Source: Pseudomonas sp. SL4(2022) (GTDB taxonomy: Bacteria; Pseudomonadota; Gammaproteobacteria; Pseudomonadales; Pseudomonadaceae). Taken from it: a stretch of 64,000 nt of DNA. Position 1 is the stretch's first letter, and the number at the start of each line of letters is the position of its first letter. The position numbers were made by a program, and so were the translations under genes. The stretch spans positions 3,106,001 through 3,170,000 of the forward strand of contig NZ_CP113060.1 of the NCBI RefSeq assembly GCF_026625725.1, written 5' to 3'. Positions 1 through 8,364 of the stretch are shown here, in pieces. The notes below the pieces were generated by a model. It was not told the DNA's origin. It saw only the letters and a program-made list of their open reading frames with translations, and made no database searches.

Positions 1-723
1 TATACCGATGTGGACGGTGTGTACACCACCGACCCGCGTGTGGTACCGCAGGCTCAGCGCCTGGAAAAGATCACCTTTGAAGAGATGCTGGAAATGGCCA
101 GCCTCGGCTCCAAGGTGCTGCAGATTCGTTCGGTGGAATTCGCCGGCAAGTACAACGTCCCGCTGCGCGTGCTGCACAGCTTCCAAGAGGGGCCGGGCAC
201 CCTCATTACCCTTGATGAAGAGGCATCCATGGAACAGCCGATTATCTCCGGCATCGCTTTTAACCGCGACGAAGCCAAGCTGACTGTCCGTGGCGTACCG
301 GACATCCCGGGCGTGGCGTTCAAGATCCTCGGCCCGATCAGTGCCGCGAACATCGAAGTCGACATGATCGTGCAGAACGTTTCGCACGATAACACCACCG
401 ATTTCACCTTCACCGTACACCGCAATGACTACACCGCGGCGTTCGAAGTGTTGGAAAACACCGCTCGCGAACTGGGTGCGCGCGAAGTGATTGGCGACAC
501 CAAGATCGCCAAGGTGTCCATTGTGGGTGTCGGCATGCGTTCCCACGCCGGCGTCGCCAGCCGCATGTTCGAAGCGCTGGCCAAGGAAAATATCAATATC
601 CAGATGATCTCGACCTCGGAAATCAAAGTCTCCGTGGTAATCGAGGAGAAATATCTGGAGTTGGCGGTGCGCGCCCTGCACACTGCTTTTGAACTGGATG
701 CCCCGGCCCGTCAGGGCGACTGA
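1..723 (+). CDS. lysC: Aspartate kinase, C-terminal part (cut by window start)
   Basis: Aspartokinase phosphorylates aspartate, the first step toward lysine, threonine and methionine. The frame is open from base 1 (Tyr-Thr-Asp-Val-Asp-Gly, the end of the kinase domain) and runs about 240 residues to TGA. After the kinase end (TTDPRVVPQAQRLEKITFEE) come two ACT regulatory domains, seen as SGIAFNRDEAKLTVRGVPD and, later, VSIVGVGMRSHAGVASRMFE. These ACT domains normally bind lysine/threonine for feedback control. The N-terminal half lies outside the window. lysC directly upstream of csrA is a typical Pseudomonas arrangement. A terminator hairpin follows the stop codon. Confidence 0.96.
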   Translation, partial: YTDVDGVYTTDPRVVPQAQRLEKITFEEMLEMASLGSKVLQIRSVEFAGKYNVPLRVLHSFQEGPGTLITLDEEASMEQPIISGIAFNRDEAKLTVRGVPDIPGVAFKILGPISAANIEVDMIVQNVSHDNTTDFTFTVHRNDYTAAFEVLENTARELGAREVIGDTKIAKVSIVGVGMRSHAGVASRMFEALAKENINIQMISTSEIKVSVVIEEKYLELAVRALHTAFELDAPARQGD

Positions 724-733
724 GGCATTATCC

Positions 734-763
734 GAAAGGCGCGGTTTATCCCGCGCCTTTTGT
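734..763 (+). terminator. Rho-independent terminator after lysC
   Basis: A GC-rich inverted repeat (AAGGCGCGG / CCGCGCCTT) with a short TTTAT loop is followed by a T-rich stretch, 10 bases after the lysC stop. It separates lysC from csrA. Confidence 0.85.
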
Positions 764-911
764 CTTTTTGGTTGGCATGAGCAGGAACTTTCTTTCTGCT
801 CACACTGGTCAATACTTGGGTGAAGGCTCTGCTTGAGATATTCGGGGCTGCCACCATTTTCTTTTTTGCAGACTGCTGCTGTATTGAACTGATATCCGTA
901 AGGAGAAAGGA

Positions 912-1097
912 ATGCTGATTCTGACTCGCCGGGTCGGAGAGACCCTGATGGTGGGTGACGAAGTCACTGTCACCGTGTTGGGCGTTAAAGGTAATCAGGT
1001 GCGCATAGGCGTTAACGCGCCTAAAGAAGTCGCTGTGCACCGTGAGGAAATTTACCAGCGCATCCAGAAAGAGAAGGGTGAGGAACCAAGCCACTAA
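912..1097 (+). CDS. csrA: Carbon storage regulator CsrA/RsmA
   Basis: Small RNA-binding protein that binds GGA motifs in mRNA leaders and represses translation; in Pseudomonas it works in the Gac/Rsm cascade governing biofilm and secondary metabolism. The 61-residue product matches the family along its whole length: [18 protein letters not shown] at the N-terminus, then [25 protein letters not shown], with the conserved RNA-contacting residues near Arg6 and Arg44. A strong Shine-Dalgarno (AAGGAGAAAGG) sits just before the ATG. It is followed by tRNA-Ser and two tRNA-Arg genes, the usual arrangement. RsmA represses exopolysaccharide genes in other pseudomonads, so a link to the wss operon here is possible but not shown. 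Confidence 0.97.
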   Translation: MLILTRRVGETLMVGDEVTVTVLGVKGNQVRIGVNAPKEVAVHREEIYQRIQKEKGEEPSH

Positions 1098-1158
1098 TTT
1101 TATTGAAATTTTGGCTTTGCAAACGGGGAAAACATGGTTATCATGCGCCCCGTGTTGC

Positions 1159-1249
1159 GGAGAGGTGGCCGAGTGGCCGAAGGCGCTCCCCTGCTAAGGG
1201 AGTACACCTCAAAAGGGTGTCGGGGGTTCGAATCCCCCCTTCTCCGCCA
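1159..1249 (+). tRNA. tRNA-Ser(GCU)
   Basis: 91-nt cloverleaf with an 8 bp-class acceptor (GGAGAGG / CCTTCTCC region), a long variable arm typical of serine tRNAs, anticodon loop CTGCTAA (anticodon GCT), T-loop GTTCGAATC and encoded CCA. Confidence 0.96.
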
Positions 1250-1354
1250 TATTTAGTGTTGTAGGTGGTGTTGCGTTAAAGCGATAAGTTATTGAAACTA
1301 TTCGATTTAATGCTTGATTATGAAAATCGACTCCTTATAATGCGCACGCTCTAC

Positions 1355-1431
1355 GGACTCATAGCTCAGCTGGATAGAGTACTCGGCTACGAACCGAGCG
1401 GTCGGAGGTTCGAATCCTCCTGAGTCCGCCA
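1355..1431 (+). tRNA. tRNA-Arg(ACG), copy 1
   Basis: 77-nt cloverleaf. Acceptor GGACTCA pairs with TGAGTCC, the anticodon loop is CTACGAA (anticodon ACG), the T-arm is GGAGG/CCTCC and CCA is encoded. An identical copy follows after 68 bases. Confidence 0.97.
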
Positions 1432-1499
1432 TATACGAAACATCTGCACTGCGGATGATTCGGGCAACCAGTGGTGATCTGGTATAAAAAACGCCAACT

Positions 1500-1576
1500 G
1501 GACTCATAGCTCAGCTGGATAGAGTACTCGGCTACGAACCGAGCGGTCGGAGGTTCGAATCCTCCTGAGTCCGCCA
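1500..1576 (+). tRNA. tRNA-Arg(ACG), copy 2
   Basis: Identical in all 77 bases to the copy at 1355-1431, a tandem duplication. The spacer between them is not repeated. A terminator follows directly. Confidence 0.97.
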
Positions 1577-1581
1577 CACAA

Positions 1582-1613
1582 GAAGGGCCTGCAGTGATGC
1601 AGGCCCTTTTTTA
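1582..1613 (+). terminator. Terminator of the csrA-tRNA cluster
   Basis: GGGCCTGCA / TGCAGGCCC hairpin with a short GTGA loop followed by TTTTTT, five bases after the second tRNA-Arg. Confidence 0.9.
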
Positions 1614-1695
1614 TTGCCCAGGTTTTTACCGGGCTATTTGTCAGGTTGTGTGACGCGGTGATGAGTGTGTTTTCCGGCCATGTGCTCTGCAGGCT

Positions 1696-2193
1696 TCAGC
1701 GTTTGGTTTTGCCTTTGACGCAGCCGGCTTCATCGAAACTGACATTGCGCTTGTTCCCTTTCTTGCCCTGATAGATATAACGCGTCTGACCGTTGTGTTC
1801 GTTGACCTTGTCGGGTCTGCCCAGGCTGCTTTCCACATCGGCGCGACTCATGCCCGTGCGGATCTGCTGTTTGATGATCGCGGCGCGGCGCTCACTGCTG
1901 CTTAGTTGGTTGCCGCAAGCGTCCTCCTTGACGCCGACCACCGCCAGCTCCTGCTTATCGGTCTTCTTGCTGTTGTGGTTGCTTTTTTGTGGTTTGGCCA
2001 GTGGTACCGGTTTGCCGCTGCCGGGTGTGGGGTTATAAGCCTGCTGCAGGCTTTGCTGGTGGCTAGCAGGGCAACCCTGGCGGGTGAAAGTGATATGCCC
2101 CTTGGCATCTTCGCAGCGGTATACAGTTGAGCCGAGCGTGCTCAATGGGCAAAGCAGAATGGCGCAGCAAGCTGCGTAATGCAGTCCTCGCAT
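1696..2193 (-). CDS. Small exported protein with DUF4124-like and BamE/SmpA-like parts
   Basis: Product of 165 residues, role unknown. The N-terminus (MRGLHYAACCAILLCPLSTLG) reads as a signal peptide. It is followed by YRCEDAKGHITFTRQGCP, the DUF4124 pattern of a pair of cysteines around an aromatic/Gly core. The C-terminal third (IKQQIRTGMSRADVESSLGR, then GQTRYIY and a closing CVKG) has the layout of small SmpA/OmlA/BamE-type envelope domains. I chose the ATG at 2193 because GGAGG lies 8 bases before it on the minus strand and the signal peptide begins there; the frame stays open farther upstream but that part looks non-coding. Convergent with the tRNA cluster, divergent from mgtE. Confidence 0.75.
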   Translation of the reverse strand: MRGLHYAACCAILLCPLSTLGSTVYRCEDAKGHITFTRQGCPASHQQSLQQAYNPTPGSGKPVPLAKPQKSNHNSKKTDKQELAVVGVKEDACGNQLSSSERRAAIIKQQIRTGMSRADVESSLGRPDKVNEHNGQTRYIYQGKKGNKRNVSFDEAGCVKGKTKR

Positions 2194-2517
2194 CGTACGT
2201 CCTCCATGACGGTTCAGTTCAGAAGGGTAGCCGATACCTTTGTGATCGCCAGGCGTGCCTTGTGCAATGTGCGGCTCGTCGCAGCTACAGATATGTACAC
2301 GCGTACTCAAGTTTGTCTTGCAAGCGCTTGTTCTAGGATTGTTTTTGTCACATGCAAAGCGCTTTGGCGGTGGTATCATTTGCGTGTCAGCCCCGCCGGG
2401 GCTTGTGGAAAACCACCATGGACTTACCCAGTAGTTACTCTGAATCTCGATTGTGCAATCACGTGTTGACTGATTGACCCTCTGTGGCGTGCGCTGCCGC
2501 TGGGGGTGGAGCATGCC
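2194..2517. other. Intergenic region upstream of mgtE
   Basis: 324 bases between two divergent genes. It holds the ribosome binding site of the exported protein at its left end and a GC-rich hairpin (AGCCCC GCC GGGGCT, around 2390-2405) about 115 bases before mgtE, which could belong to a long mgtE leader. No gene is supported. Confidence 0.5.
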
Positions 2518-3960
2518 ATGACTGAAGTAGAAGCAAAAAAACCGCAAGAAAGTCTGCAGGTCCGCCTGGCTCAGGTGGTCGAACTGTTGCATCGCCACAA
2601 AGTGGTGGAAGACCTGACTCATCGTCAGGAAGGCTTACACCACGACCGGGTGGAAAACCTGGTGCACCGGCAAAATCTCGCCGAATTGCAGCGCAAGCTT
2701 GATGAGCTGCACTCCGCTGACGTTGCTCATATTCTCGAAGCCTTGCCCTTGGGCGATCGCCTGACTGTCTGGCAGTTGGTCAAGGTTGAGCGCGACGGCG
2801 ACATTCTTCTTGAAGTGTCCGATGCGGTGCGCGAAACCCTGCTCGCCGACATGGATGACCATGAAATTCTCGCGGCGGCCAAGGAAATGGACGCCGACGA
2901 GCTGGCTGACCTGGCCTCCGAGCTGCCGCGTGATGTTGTCCATGAGCTGATGGAAACCCTCGACGCCCAGCAGCGTGAGCGTGTGCGTTCGGCGCTGTCC
3001 TACGATGACGATCAGGTCGGCGCACTAATGGACTTCGAGATGGTCACCATCCGGGAGGATGTCAGCCTGGAAGTGGTGCTGCGCTACCTGCGTCGTCTCA
3101 AGGAGCTGCCGGGGCATACCGACAAGCTGTTCGTAGTTGATTACGACGGGGTGCTCAAGGGTGTGCTGCCGGTCAAGCGACTGCTGGTCAATGATCCGGA
3201 CAAGCTGGTCAGTGAAGTCATGGCCACTGATCCGGTGAGTTTCCATCCAGACGAAGACGCCTATGATGCGGCGCAGGCATTCGAACGCTATGACCTGATT
3301 TCCTCTCCCGTGGTGGACAAGAACGGCAAGTTGATCGGCCGTCTGACCATTGACGAGATGGTCGACCTGATTCGTGAGGAAAGCGAAAGCGAAGTCCTCA
3401 ACATGGCCGGTCTGCGCGAGGAGGAAGACATTTTCGCCTCGGTGTGGAAATCCCTACGCAACCGCTGGGCCTGGCTGGCCATCAACCTGGTTACAGCCTT
3501 TATGGCGTCGCGGGTGATTGGTCTGTTTGAAGGCTCTATTGAGAAACTGGTGGCGCTGGCGGCGCTGATGCCGATTGTTGCGGGCATTGGCGGTAACTCC
3601 GGTAACCAGACCATCACCATGATCGTTCGCGCCATGGCGCTGGATCAGGTCAGTACTGGCAATACCGGACGTCTGATTCGCAAGGAGCTGGGTGTGGGGC
3701 TGATCAACGGCTTGATCTGGGGTGGGGTGATCGGTGTTGTGGCATTTCTGTTGTATGACAGCTGGTCGCTGGGGGTGGTGATGACTGCTGCGATGACCCT
3801 CAACCTGTTGTTGGCGGCGTTGATGGGGGTGCTGATTCCCATGACGCTGGTACGTATGGGGCGGGATCCGGCCATGGGTGCCAGTGTGATGATCACGGCG
3901 GTCACCGACAGCGGCGGCTTCTTTATCTTCCTGGGGCTGGCCAGTTTGTTTCTGCTCTGA
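2518..3960 (+). CDS. mgtE: Magnesium transporter MgtE
   Basis: Mg2+-selective channel/transporter of the inner membrane. The 480-residue product has the family's order: an N-terminal helical superhelix domain (about 25-150, with acidic repeats such as HEILAAAKEMDADELADLAS), two CBS domains (about 155-285) that sense cytoplasmic Mg2+, and a C-terminal five-helix membrane domain. The pore signature MPIVAGIGGNSGNQTITM is intact at about 345-362. The ATG at 2518 is preferred over one four codons upstream because GGGGGTGGAGC lies just ahead of it. Monocistronic by spacing. Nothing unusual. Confidence 0.95.
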   Translation: MTEVEAKKPQESLQVRLAQVVELLHRHKVVEDLTHRQEGLHHDRVENLVHRQNLAELQRKLDELHSADVAHILEALPLGDRLTVWQLVKVERDGDILLEVSDAVRETLLADMDDHEILAAAKEMDADELADLASELPRDVVHELMETLDAQQRERVRSALSYDDDQVGALMDFEMVTIREDVSLEVVLRYLRRLKELPGHTDKLFVVDYDGVLKGVLPVKRLLVNDPDKLVSEVMATDPVSFHPDEDAYDAAQAFERYDLISSPVVDKNGKLIGRLTIDEMVDLIREESESEVLNMAGLREEEDIFASVWKSLRNRWAWLAINLVTAFMASRVIGLFEGSIEKLVALAALMPIVAGIGGNSGNQTITMIVRAMALDQVSTGNTGRLIRKELGVGLINGLIWGGVIGVVAFLLYDSWSLGVVMTAAMTLNLLLAALMGVLIPMTLVRMGRDPAMGASVMITAVTDSGGFFIFLGLASLFLL

Positions 3961-4137
3961 TTCGATCACTGGCTGGAGTGGTGCATTCTTGATAGCAATG
4001 TTCCATCCAGCCAGGCAGGTTTGCTTCACGCGCCCATATCAGGCTAAGGCTCGTCACCTTTGTTCGACTATGGTTTCCAGAGCGCCCCTTTTCTAATAAT
4101 TAAATCAGCATCATTCGATGCTGATAATGGAGCCCAT

Positions 4138-4350
4138 ATCACTCTCAGTGAACTCCTGTTCGAGGGTGTCGAGCTCATGCTATTCGGTATGAGTTTTGTG
4201 TTTCTCTTCTTAGTGCTGTTGGTGTTGATGACCCGCGTGATGTCGTGGGTTATTGCGCAGTTTGCTGTGCCGACGCCAGTTGTGCAGTCTTCGTCACCGT
4301 TGGCCAGGCTGTTCGATGGCGCTGAAGCTGTTACCAGCCTATATGCTTGA
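4138..4350 (+). pseudogene. oadG: Remnant of oxaloacetate decarboxylase gamma subunit (oadG)
   Basis: Reads SELLFEGVELMLFGMSFVFLF and on into one hydrophobic helix, which is the N-terminus of OadG, the small membrane subunit of the Na+-pumping oxaloacetate decarboxylase. There is no start codon at the expected place: GGAG is followed by an ATC where ATG is expected. After about 60 codons OadG similarity stops and the sequence jumps, in another frame, into the C-terminal part of OadA. I read this as a deletion that fused oadG to oadA. Not functional as an OadG. Confidence 0.7.
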
Positions 4351-4714
4351 TACCGGAATGGAAAAGCTGGCTGCTGAGCTCGAAGGTATTGCCAAAGAGA
4401 GGGGCATCAAGCTTGCTGCCGATGAAATCGACGATGTTCTGACCTACGCCCTGTTCCCGCAGATCGGCCTGGAATTTCTGTAAAACCGTGGTAATCCGGC
4501 GGTGCTCGAGCCGGTGCCGGCAGGCAAGGAAGTGCCCGCTCGTGAGGCCGGCAAGCCTGAGGTCTACACCGTTGAAGTGGTTGGCAGGTCCTATGTGGTG
4601 CAAGTCAACGACGACATCGAAGGGTTCAAGGCTGTTGGTGGCGGTACCAATAGGCTGCTGCGGTGGCCGCAGGGGTATTACTCAGCTTTGTCGGTTGATA
4701 GGAATAGCCAATAA
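4325..4714 (+). pseudogene. oadA: Remnant of oxaloacetate decarboxylase alpha subunit (oadA), C-terminal part
   Basis: One frame reads MEKLAAELEGIAKERGIKLA, then DEIDDVLTYALFPQIGLEFL, a TAA at 4481-4483, NRGNPAVLEPVPAGKE and VYTVEVVGRSYVVQV. This is the post-catalytic part of OadA up to the start of its biotin domain, in a single frame with one nonsense codon; family members carry GAA-Asn-Arg-Gly here, so a GAA to TAA change is likely. The biotin-carrying end (AMKM) is missing and no oadB follows. A terminator hairpin begins within the last bases. The locus is a decayed oadGAB operon. Confidence 0.75.
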
Positions 4715-4741
4715 AAAACCGCCCTAGAGGCGGTTTTTTAT
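4712..4741. terminator. Terminator downstream of the oad remnant
   Basis: AAAAAACCGCC / GGCGGTTTTTT perfect hairpin flanked by A- and T-runs, so it can work on both strands. Confidence 0.85.
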
Positions 4742-4816
4742 TGGCTTGCCGTCCTGGGTGTGACCTCTCTGAGGTGTACCACAGCCGGAATAGGGCGAAT
4801 GCCGTTTTAGTTGCAG

Positions 4817-4846
4817 TAAAAAACCGGCCTAAGCCGGTTTTTTACT
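4817..4846. terminator. Terminator downstream of amrZ
   Basis: AAAAAACCGGC / GCCGGTTTTTT hairpin with a CTAA loop, ten bases beyond the amrZ stop codon on the minus strand; bidirectional in appearance. Confidence 0.88.
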
Positions 4847-4856
4847 GTACAGCGCA

Positions 4857-5177
4857 TCAGGCGTCTTCTTCGTTGGCCATCTCTGCGTCGTGAGCAATCA
4901 ATGCCACCAGGGCATTTTGCTGGCGCCGCGACAGCTGGCGGAAACGTTGCAGCAACTCGCGTTCATGCAGCGACAGCTCGGGGCTGTCCAGGCGCATGTT
5001 GAGTTCGTCACCCAGTGTGCTTTCCTGGAGCATGCTCTGCTCAAGGCGAGCAATGATCTCCGAATTCATGCTGCGGTGATGGTTACGTGCGACATCCGCA
5101 ATACGTTCGCGCATGCCATCAGGCAGACGAACTACGAACTTGTCAGCGGTACGGCTGGAATAGAGTGCTGGTTTCAT
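4857..5177 (-). CDS. amrZ: Ribbon-helix-helix regulator AmrZ
   Basis: Arc/MetJ-type DNA-binding protein that in pseudomonads controls alginate, motility, c-di-GMP enzymes and, in P. fluorescens, cellulose genes. The 106-residue product has the AmrZ layout: a flexible N-terminus, the beta-strand and two helices of the RHH fold ([20 protein letters not shown], then [15 protein letters not shown], residues about 8-50), and the family C-terminus ([20 protein letters not shown]) used for tetramerisation. Its position next to phnC matches the P. aeruginosa order. The N-terminus is slightly shorter than in P. aeruginosa. A regulatory connection to the wss operon 42 kb away is an inference from the family. 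Confidence 0.93.
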   Translation of the reverse strand: MKPALYSSRTADKFVVRLPDGMRERIADVARNHHRSMNSEIIARLEQSMLQESTLGDELNMRLDSPELSLHERELLQRFRQLSRRQQNALVALIAHDAEMANEEDA

Positions 5178-5571
5178 AGGGCGCGTACATTAAACCGGTT
5201 AGTTCAGGAAAGCGATACTGGCAATGGGCTATAGGATTGTCACCGGTTTGACCATCTTTAGCACTAACCGTTCAGCCAGAAAGCCATTTGAATCGCGAAG
5301 TGACTTATCAGTCTATGAGTCGTTATTTTGGCGTCAATAACGTGCCGTAATTTTGCGTCGAGTAAAGGCGTTTTGCCAGCACCGGCTATCAGAAATGCGC
5401 TGCACCCTGCAAAAAAACACACGCTAATTTTTTTGCAGGAAAAGCTTCAAGCAATGGTCACTCAAGTGTCACGGCTCATTAATCGCTCTGACACAGGATT
5501 TGCCTACCTTGGTCTACACCAGAAAGCGGCTTACGGTCGCGGTGTAAACGCTAATAAAAAGGAGGCATTCG
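5178..5571. other. Divergent promoter region amrZ / phnC
   Basis: 394 bases. They must hold the promoters of amrZ (minus) and of the phn operon (plus). GTGTCAC at about 5467-5473 resembles a Pho-box half-site, but its expected partner is poor, so PhoB control of phnC is not demonstrated by sequence. AAGGAGG lies just before the phnC ATG. No gene is supported here. Confidence 0.5.
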
Positions 5572-6408
5572 ATGAGCGCGGTGATCCGGGTTGAAAACCT
5601 GAATAAGACGTTCGGTCGCAAGCAGGCGCTGTTCGATCTGGCGCTGTCCGTCGAGCCCGGTGAAATGGTGGCGCTGATCGGAGCCTCGGGTTCTGGTAAG
5701 TCGACCTTGCTGCGTCATGTTGCCGGCCTGGCCTGTTGCGACCGTACAGGTGGCGGCAGCATCCAAGTGTTGGGGCGTGAGGTACAGGCCGCCGGCCGGC
5801 TGAATGGCGAAGTCCGTCGTTTGCGCGCCGATATTGGCTACATCTTCCAGCAGTTCAATCTGGTCGGCCGCCTCAGCGTGCTGCAGAACGTGCTGCTCGG
5901 CTGTTTAGGGCGTATGCCGCGCTGGCGCGGCAGTTTCGGTTTGTTCAATGCCGAAGAGAAACAGCGTGCGCTGCAGGCGCTGGCCCGCGTTGGGCTGGCT
6001 GACCTGGCGCAGCAGCGCGCCTCAACCTTGTCCGGTGGTCAGCAGCAGCGTGTAGCGATTGCCCGCGCTCTGTGTCAGCGCGCCAAGGTAATTCTGGCCG
6101 ATGAGCCGATTGCCTCGCTGGACCCTGAGTCCGCGCGCAAGGTCATGCAGATTCTGGCCGACATCAACCGTGAAGACGGCACTACGGTGGTGGTCACCCT
6201 GCATCAGGTTGATTACGCCATGCGCTACTGCCAGCGCGCCGTGGCGTTGAAGGCGGGGCGTATTCATTACGACGGTGCCGCCGGCGAGTTGCATGCCAAC
6301 TTCCTTAACGATCTGTACGGGGCCGAGTTGATCGCCGAGTCGCAAGTCGCTGAAAAGTCGAAGCGTTCGCGCAAGGCCAAAGCCCCACTGACTCTGGCTA
6401 AAGCCTGA
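5572..6408 (+). CDS. phnC: Phosphonate ABC transporter, ATP-binding protein PhnC
   Basis: Energises phosphonate import together with PhnD and PhnE. The 278-residue product shows Walker [10 protein letters not shown] (about residue 37), signature [15 protein letters not shown], Walker [15 protein letters not shown] and the H-loop TLHQ. The ATG follows AAGGAGGCATTCG. First gene of the phn operon, with phnD 54 bases downstream. The C-terminus ends in a basic tail ([10 protein letters not shown]). Confidence 0.96.
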   Translation: MSAVIRVENLNKTFGRKQALFDLALSVEPGEMVALIGASGSGKSTLLRHVAGLACCDRTGGGSIQVLGREVQAAGRLNGEVRRLRADIGYIFQQFNLVGRLSVLQNVLLGCLGRMPRWRGSFGLFNAEEKQRALQALARVGLADLAQQRASTLSGGQQQRVAIARALCQRAKVILADEPIASLDPESARKVMQILADINREDGTTVVVTLHQVDYAMRYCQRAVALKAGRIHYDGAAGELHANFLNDLYGAELIAESQVAEKSKRSRKAKAPLTLAKA

Positions 6409-6462
6409 GTGCTTCCTGTTTCTCCAACCCCTGTATGTCCATCTGCACTAGGAGTGCTTTGC

Positions 6463-7467
6463 ATGTTCAAACGTATCAGTCGCGTTCTCGCCGCGTCCAC
6501 GCTGCTGGCTGGTTCGGTTCTGGGCGCCGCCCAGGCCGCTGAGCAGGAAATCAATTTCGGCATCATCTCTACCGAGTCTTCGCAGAACCTGAAAAGCATG
6601 TGGGACCCCTTCCTGGCCGACATGGGCAAGCAAACCGGGTTGAAGATCAATGCTTTCTTCGCGCCTGACTACGCGGGGATCATTCAGGGTATGCGCTTCG
6701 ACAAGGTTGATGTGGCCTGGTATGGCAACAAGGCCGCAATGGAAGCGGTTGACCGCGCCGGTGGGCAGATCTTCGCCCAGACCGTTGCTGCCAATGGTAC
6801 CCAGGGCTATTACAGCCTGATGGTGGCGCACAAGGACAGCGCGATCAACTCGATCGAAGACATGCTGAAAAACGCCAAGACCCTGACTTTCGCCAACGGC
6901 GACCCGAACTCCACCTCGGGTTACCTGGTACCGGGCTACTACGTGTTCGCGCAGAACAATGCCGACGCCAACAAGATCTTCAAGCGTGCTCTCAACGGCA
7001 GCCATGAAGTCAACGCCCTGTCGGTAGCCAACAAGCAGGTCGATGTCGGCACCTTCAACAGCGAAGGCATGGAGCGTCTGCAAGTGACTGCCCCTGACAA
7101 AGCTGCCCAGCTGAAAGTGATCTGGACCTCGCCGCTGATCCCGTCCGACCCAATGGTATGGCGCAAGAACCTGGATGACGCGAGTAAGAACAAGCTGCGT
7201 GAATTCTTCATGACCTACGGTGATGAGCCGGCCGAGCAGAAAGTCCTGGTCGGTCTGCAGTGGGCCAAGTTCAAGGCGTCTGATGACGATCAACTGCTGC
7301 CGATTCGTCAGCTGGAACTGTTCAAAAAGCGCACCGAAGTGGCTAACAACGACAAGCTCAAGGAAGCCGACAAGCAGGCTCAACTCAAGGAGTTGGATGC
7401 CGAGTTGGCCAAGCTGGAAAAACGCATGGCTGAAATCGCCAAGCAAAGCCCTGCCAGCGCTGGTTAA
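6463..7467 (+). CDS. phnD: Phosphonate-binding periplasmic protein PhnD
   Basis: Captures phosphonates in the periplasm. Of 334 residues, the first ~25 (MFKRISRVLAASTLLAGSVL, then GAAQA|AE) form a signal peptide cut after AQA. The mature part begins INFGIISTESSQNLKSMW and contains the typical FFAPDYAGIIQGMRF and NGDPNSTSGYLVPGYY ligand-site segments. The ATG at 6463 follows AGGAGTGC; upstream ATGs lack the signal peptide. It ends in a charged coiled coil (KEADKQAQLKELDAELAKLE). A terminator-like hairpin follows, which should raise phnD transcripts over the genes behind it. Confidence 0.96.
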   Translation: MFKRISRVLAASTLLAGSVLGAAQAAEQEINFGIISTESSQNLKSMWDPFLADMGKQTGLKINAFFAPDYAGIIQGMRFDKVDVAWYGNKAAMEAVDRAGGQIFAQTVAANGTQGYYSLMVAHKDSAINSIEDMLKNAKTLTFANGDPNSTSGYLVPGYYVFAQNNADANKIFKRALNGSHEVNALSVANKQVDVGTFNSEGMERLQVTAPDKAAQLKVIWTSPLIPSDPMVWRKNLDDASKNKLREFFMTYGDEPAEQKVLVGLQWAKFKASDDDQLLPIRQLELFKKRTEVANNDKLKEADKQAQLKELDAELAKLEKRMAEIAKQSPASAG

Positions 7468-7478
7468 TCGCAGTGCTC

Positions 7479-7507
7479 GACCCGCCGTCTACGGCGGGTC
7501 GTTTTCT
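7479..7507 (+). terminator. Hairpin between phnD and phnE
   Basis: CGACCCGCCG / CGGCGGGTCG perfect 10 bp stem with a TCTA loop followed by TTTTC. It looks like a partial terminator inside the operon, a common device for making more binding protein than membrane subunits. Confidence 0.75.
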
Positions 7508-7533
7508 TCTGCCGCCTGATTCGAGATGTTGTT

Positions 7534-8328
7534 ATGACCACTTTGACCACCGCTCCCGCGCCTGACCTGATTGCCAAGCGTTCCTGGCTGCAACTGATCG
7601 GCTGGGGGTTGTTCTTTGTTGTGTTGGCCTGGTCCTGGCAGGGCGCGGAGATGAATCCGCTGGCGCTGATCCGCGACTCCAGCAACATGGCGACCTTTGC
7701 CGCGGACTTTTTTCCGCCTGATTTCAGCAACTGGGAGCTGTACCTCAAGGAGATGATTGTCACCGTGCAGATCGCCCTGTGGGGCACGGTGTTGGCGATT
7801 GTCTGCGCGATCCCGCTGGGCATTCTCTGCTCGGAAAACATTGTCCCGTGGTGGGTCTACCAGCCGATTCGCCGGGTGATGGACGCCTGCCGTTCGATCA
7901 ATGAAATGGTCTTCGCCATGCTCTTCGTGGTGGCGGTTGGCCTGGGGCCATTCGCCGGTGTATTGGCGCTGTTTATCGGCACCACCGGGGTGTTGGCCAA
8001 ACTGTTTGCCGAGGCCGTTGAGGCCATCGATCCGGGCCCGGTTGAAGGCGTGCGCGCCACCGGCGCCAGCGCGTTGCAGGAAGTTATCTACGGGGTGATT
8101 CCGCAAGTGCTGCCGCTGTGGATTTCCTATTCGCTGTACCGCTTCGAATCCAACGTGCGCTCGGCCACGGTGGTCGGCATGGTCGGTGCCGGCGGCATCG
8201 GGGTGATGCTTTGGGAAGCGATTCGCGGCTTCCAGTTCGGTCAGACCTGCGCCCTGCTGATCGTGATCATCGTGGTGGTCAGCCTGCTGGACATCATTTC
8301 GCAGCGCCTGCGCAAACAATTCATCTGA
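7534..8328 (+). CDS. phnE: Phosphonate ABC transporter, permease PhnE
   Basis: Inner-membrane channel of the phosphonate importer. 264 residues with about six transmembrane helices: first helix at [13 protein letters not shown], then [40 protein letters not shown] and [15 protein letters not shown]. The coupling-helix EAA loop reads [20 protein letters not shown] (about residue 170). Standard length and composition. Confidence 0.95.
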   Translation: MTTLTTAPAPDLIAKRSWLQLIGWGLFFVVLAWSWQGAEMNPLALIRDSSNMATFAADFFPPDFSNWELYLKEMIVTVQIALWGTVLAIVCAIPLGILCSENIVPWWVYQPIRRVMDACRSINEMVFAMLFVVAVGLGPFAGVLALFIGTTGVLAKLFAEAVEAIDPGPVEGVRATGASALQEVIYGVIPQVLPLWISYSLYRFESNVRSATVVGMVGAGGIGVMLWEAIRGFQFGQTCALLIVIIVVVSLLDIISQRLRKQFI

Positions 8329-8336
8329 CGGAGAGC

Positions 8337-8361
8337 GGGCATCTGCGGATGCCCTTTATTA
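8337..8361 (+). terminator. Weak hairpin between phnE and phnF
   Basis: GGGCATC / GATGCCC stem with a TGCG loop followed by TTTATT, immediately before the phnF start. Possibly an attenuating terminator between the transport and C-P lyase parts of the operon. Confidence 0.5.
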
Positions 8362-8364
8362 GCC

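Noticed and set aside
2179..2469. Short frames in the region before mgtE
   Set aside because: Lie over the signal-peptide end of the minus-strand gene and the mgtE leader; no coding character.
5460..5510. Possible Pho box before phnC (GTGTCAC near 5467)
   Set aside because: Only one 7-base half-site is good; the second half expected 11 bases on matches about 4 of 7. PhoB control is plausible from the pathway but not supported by this sequence.
5328..5594. 88-codon frame overlapping the phnC start
   Set aside because: Overlaps the promoter and the phnC start; no homology pattern and no ribosome site.
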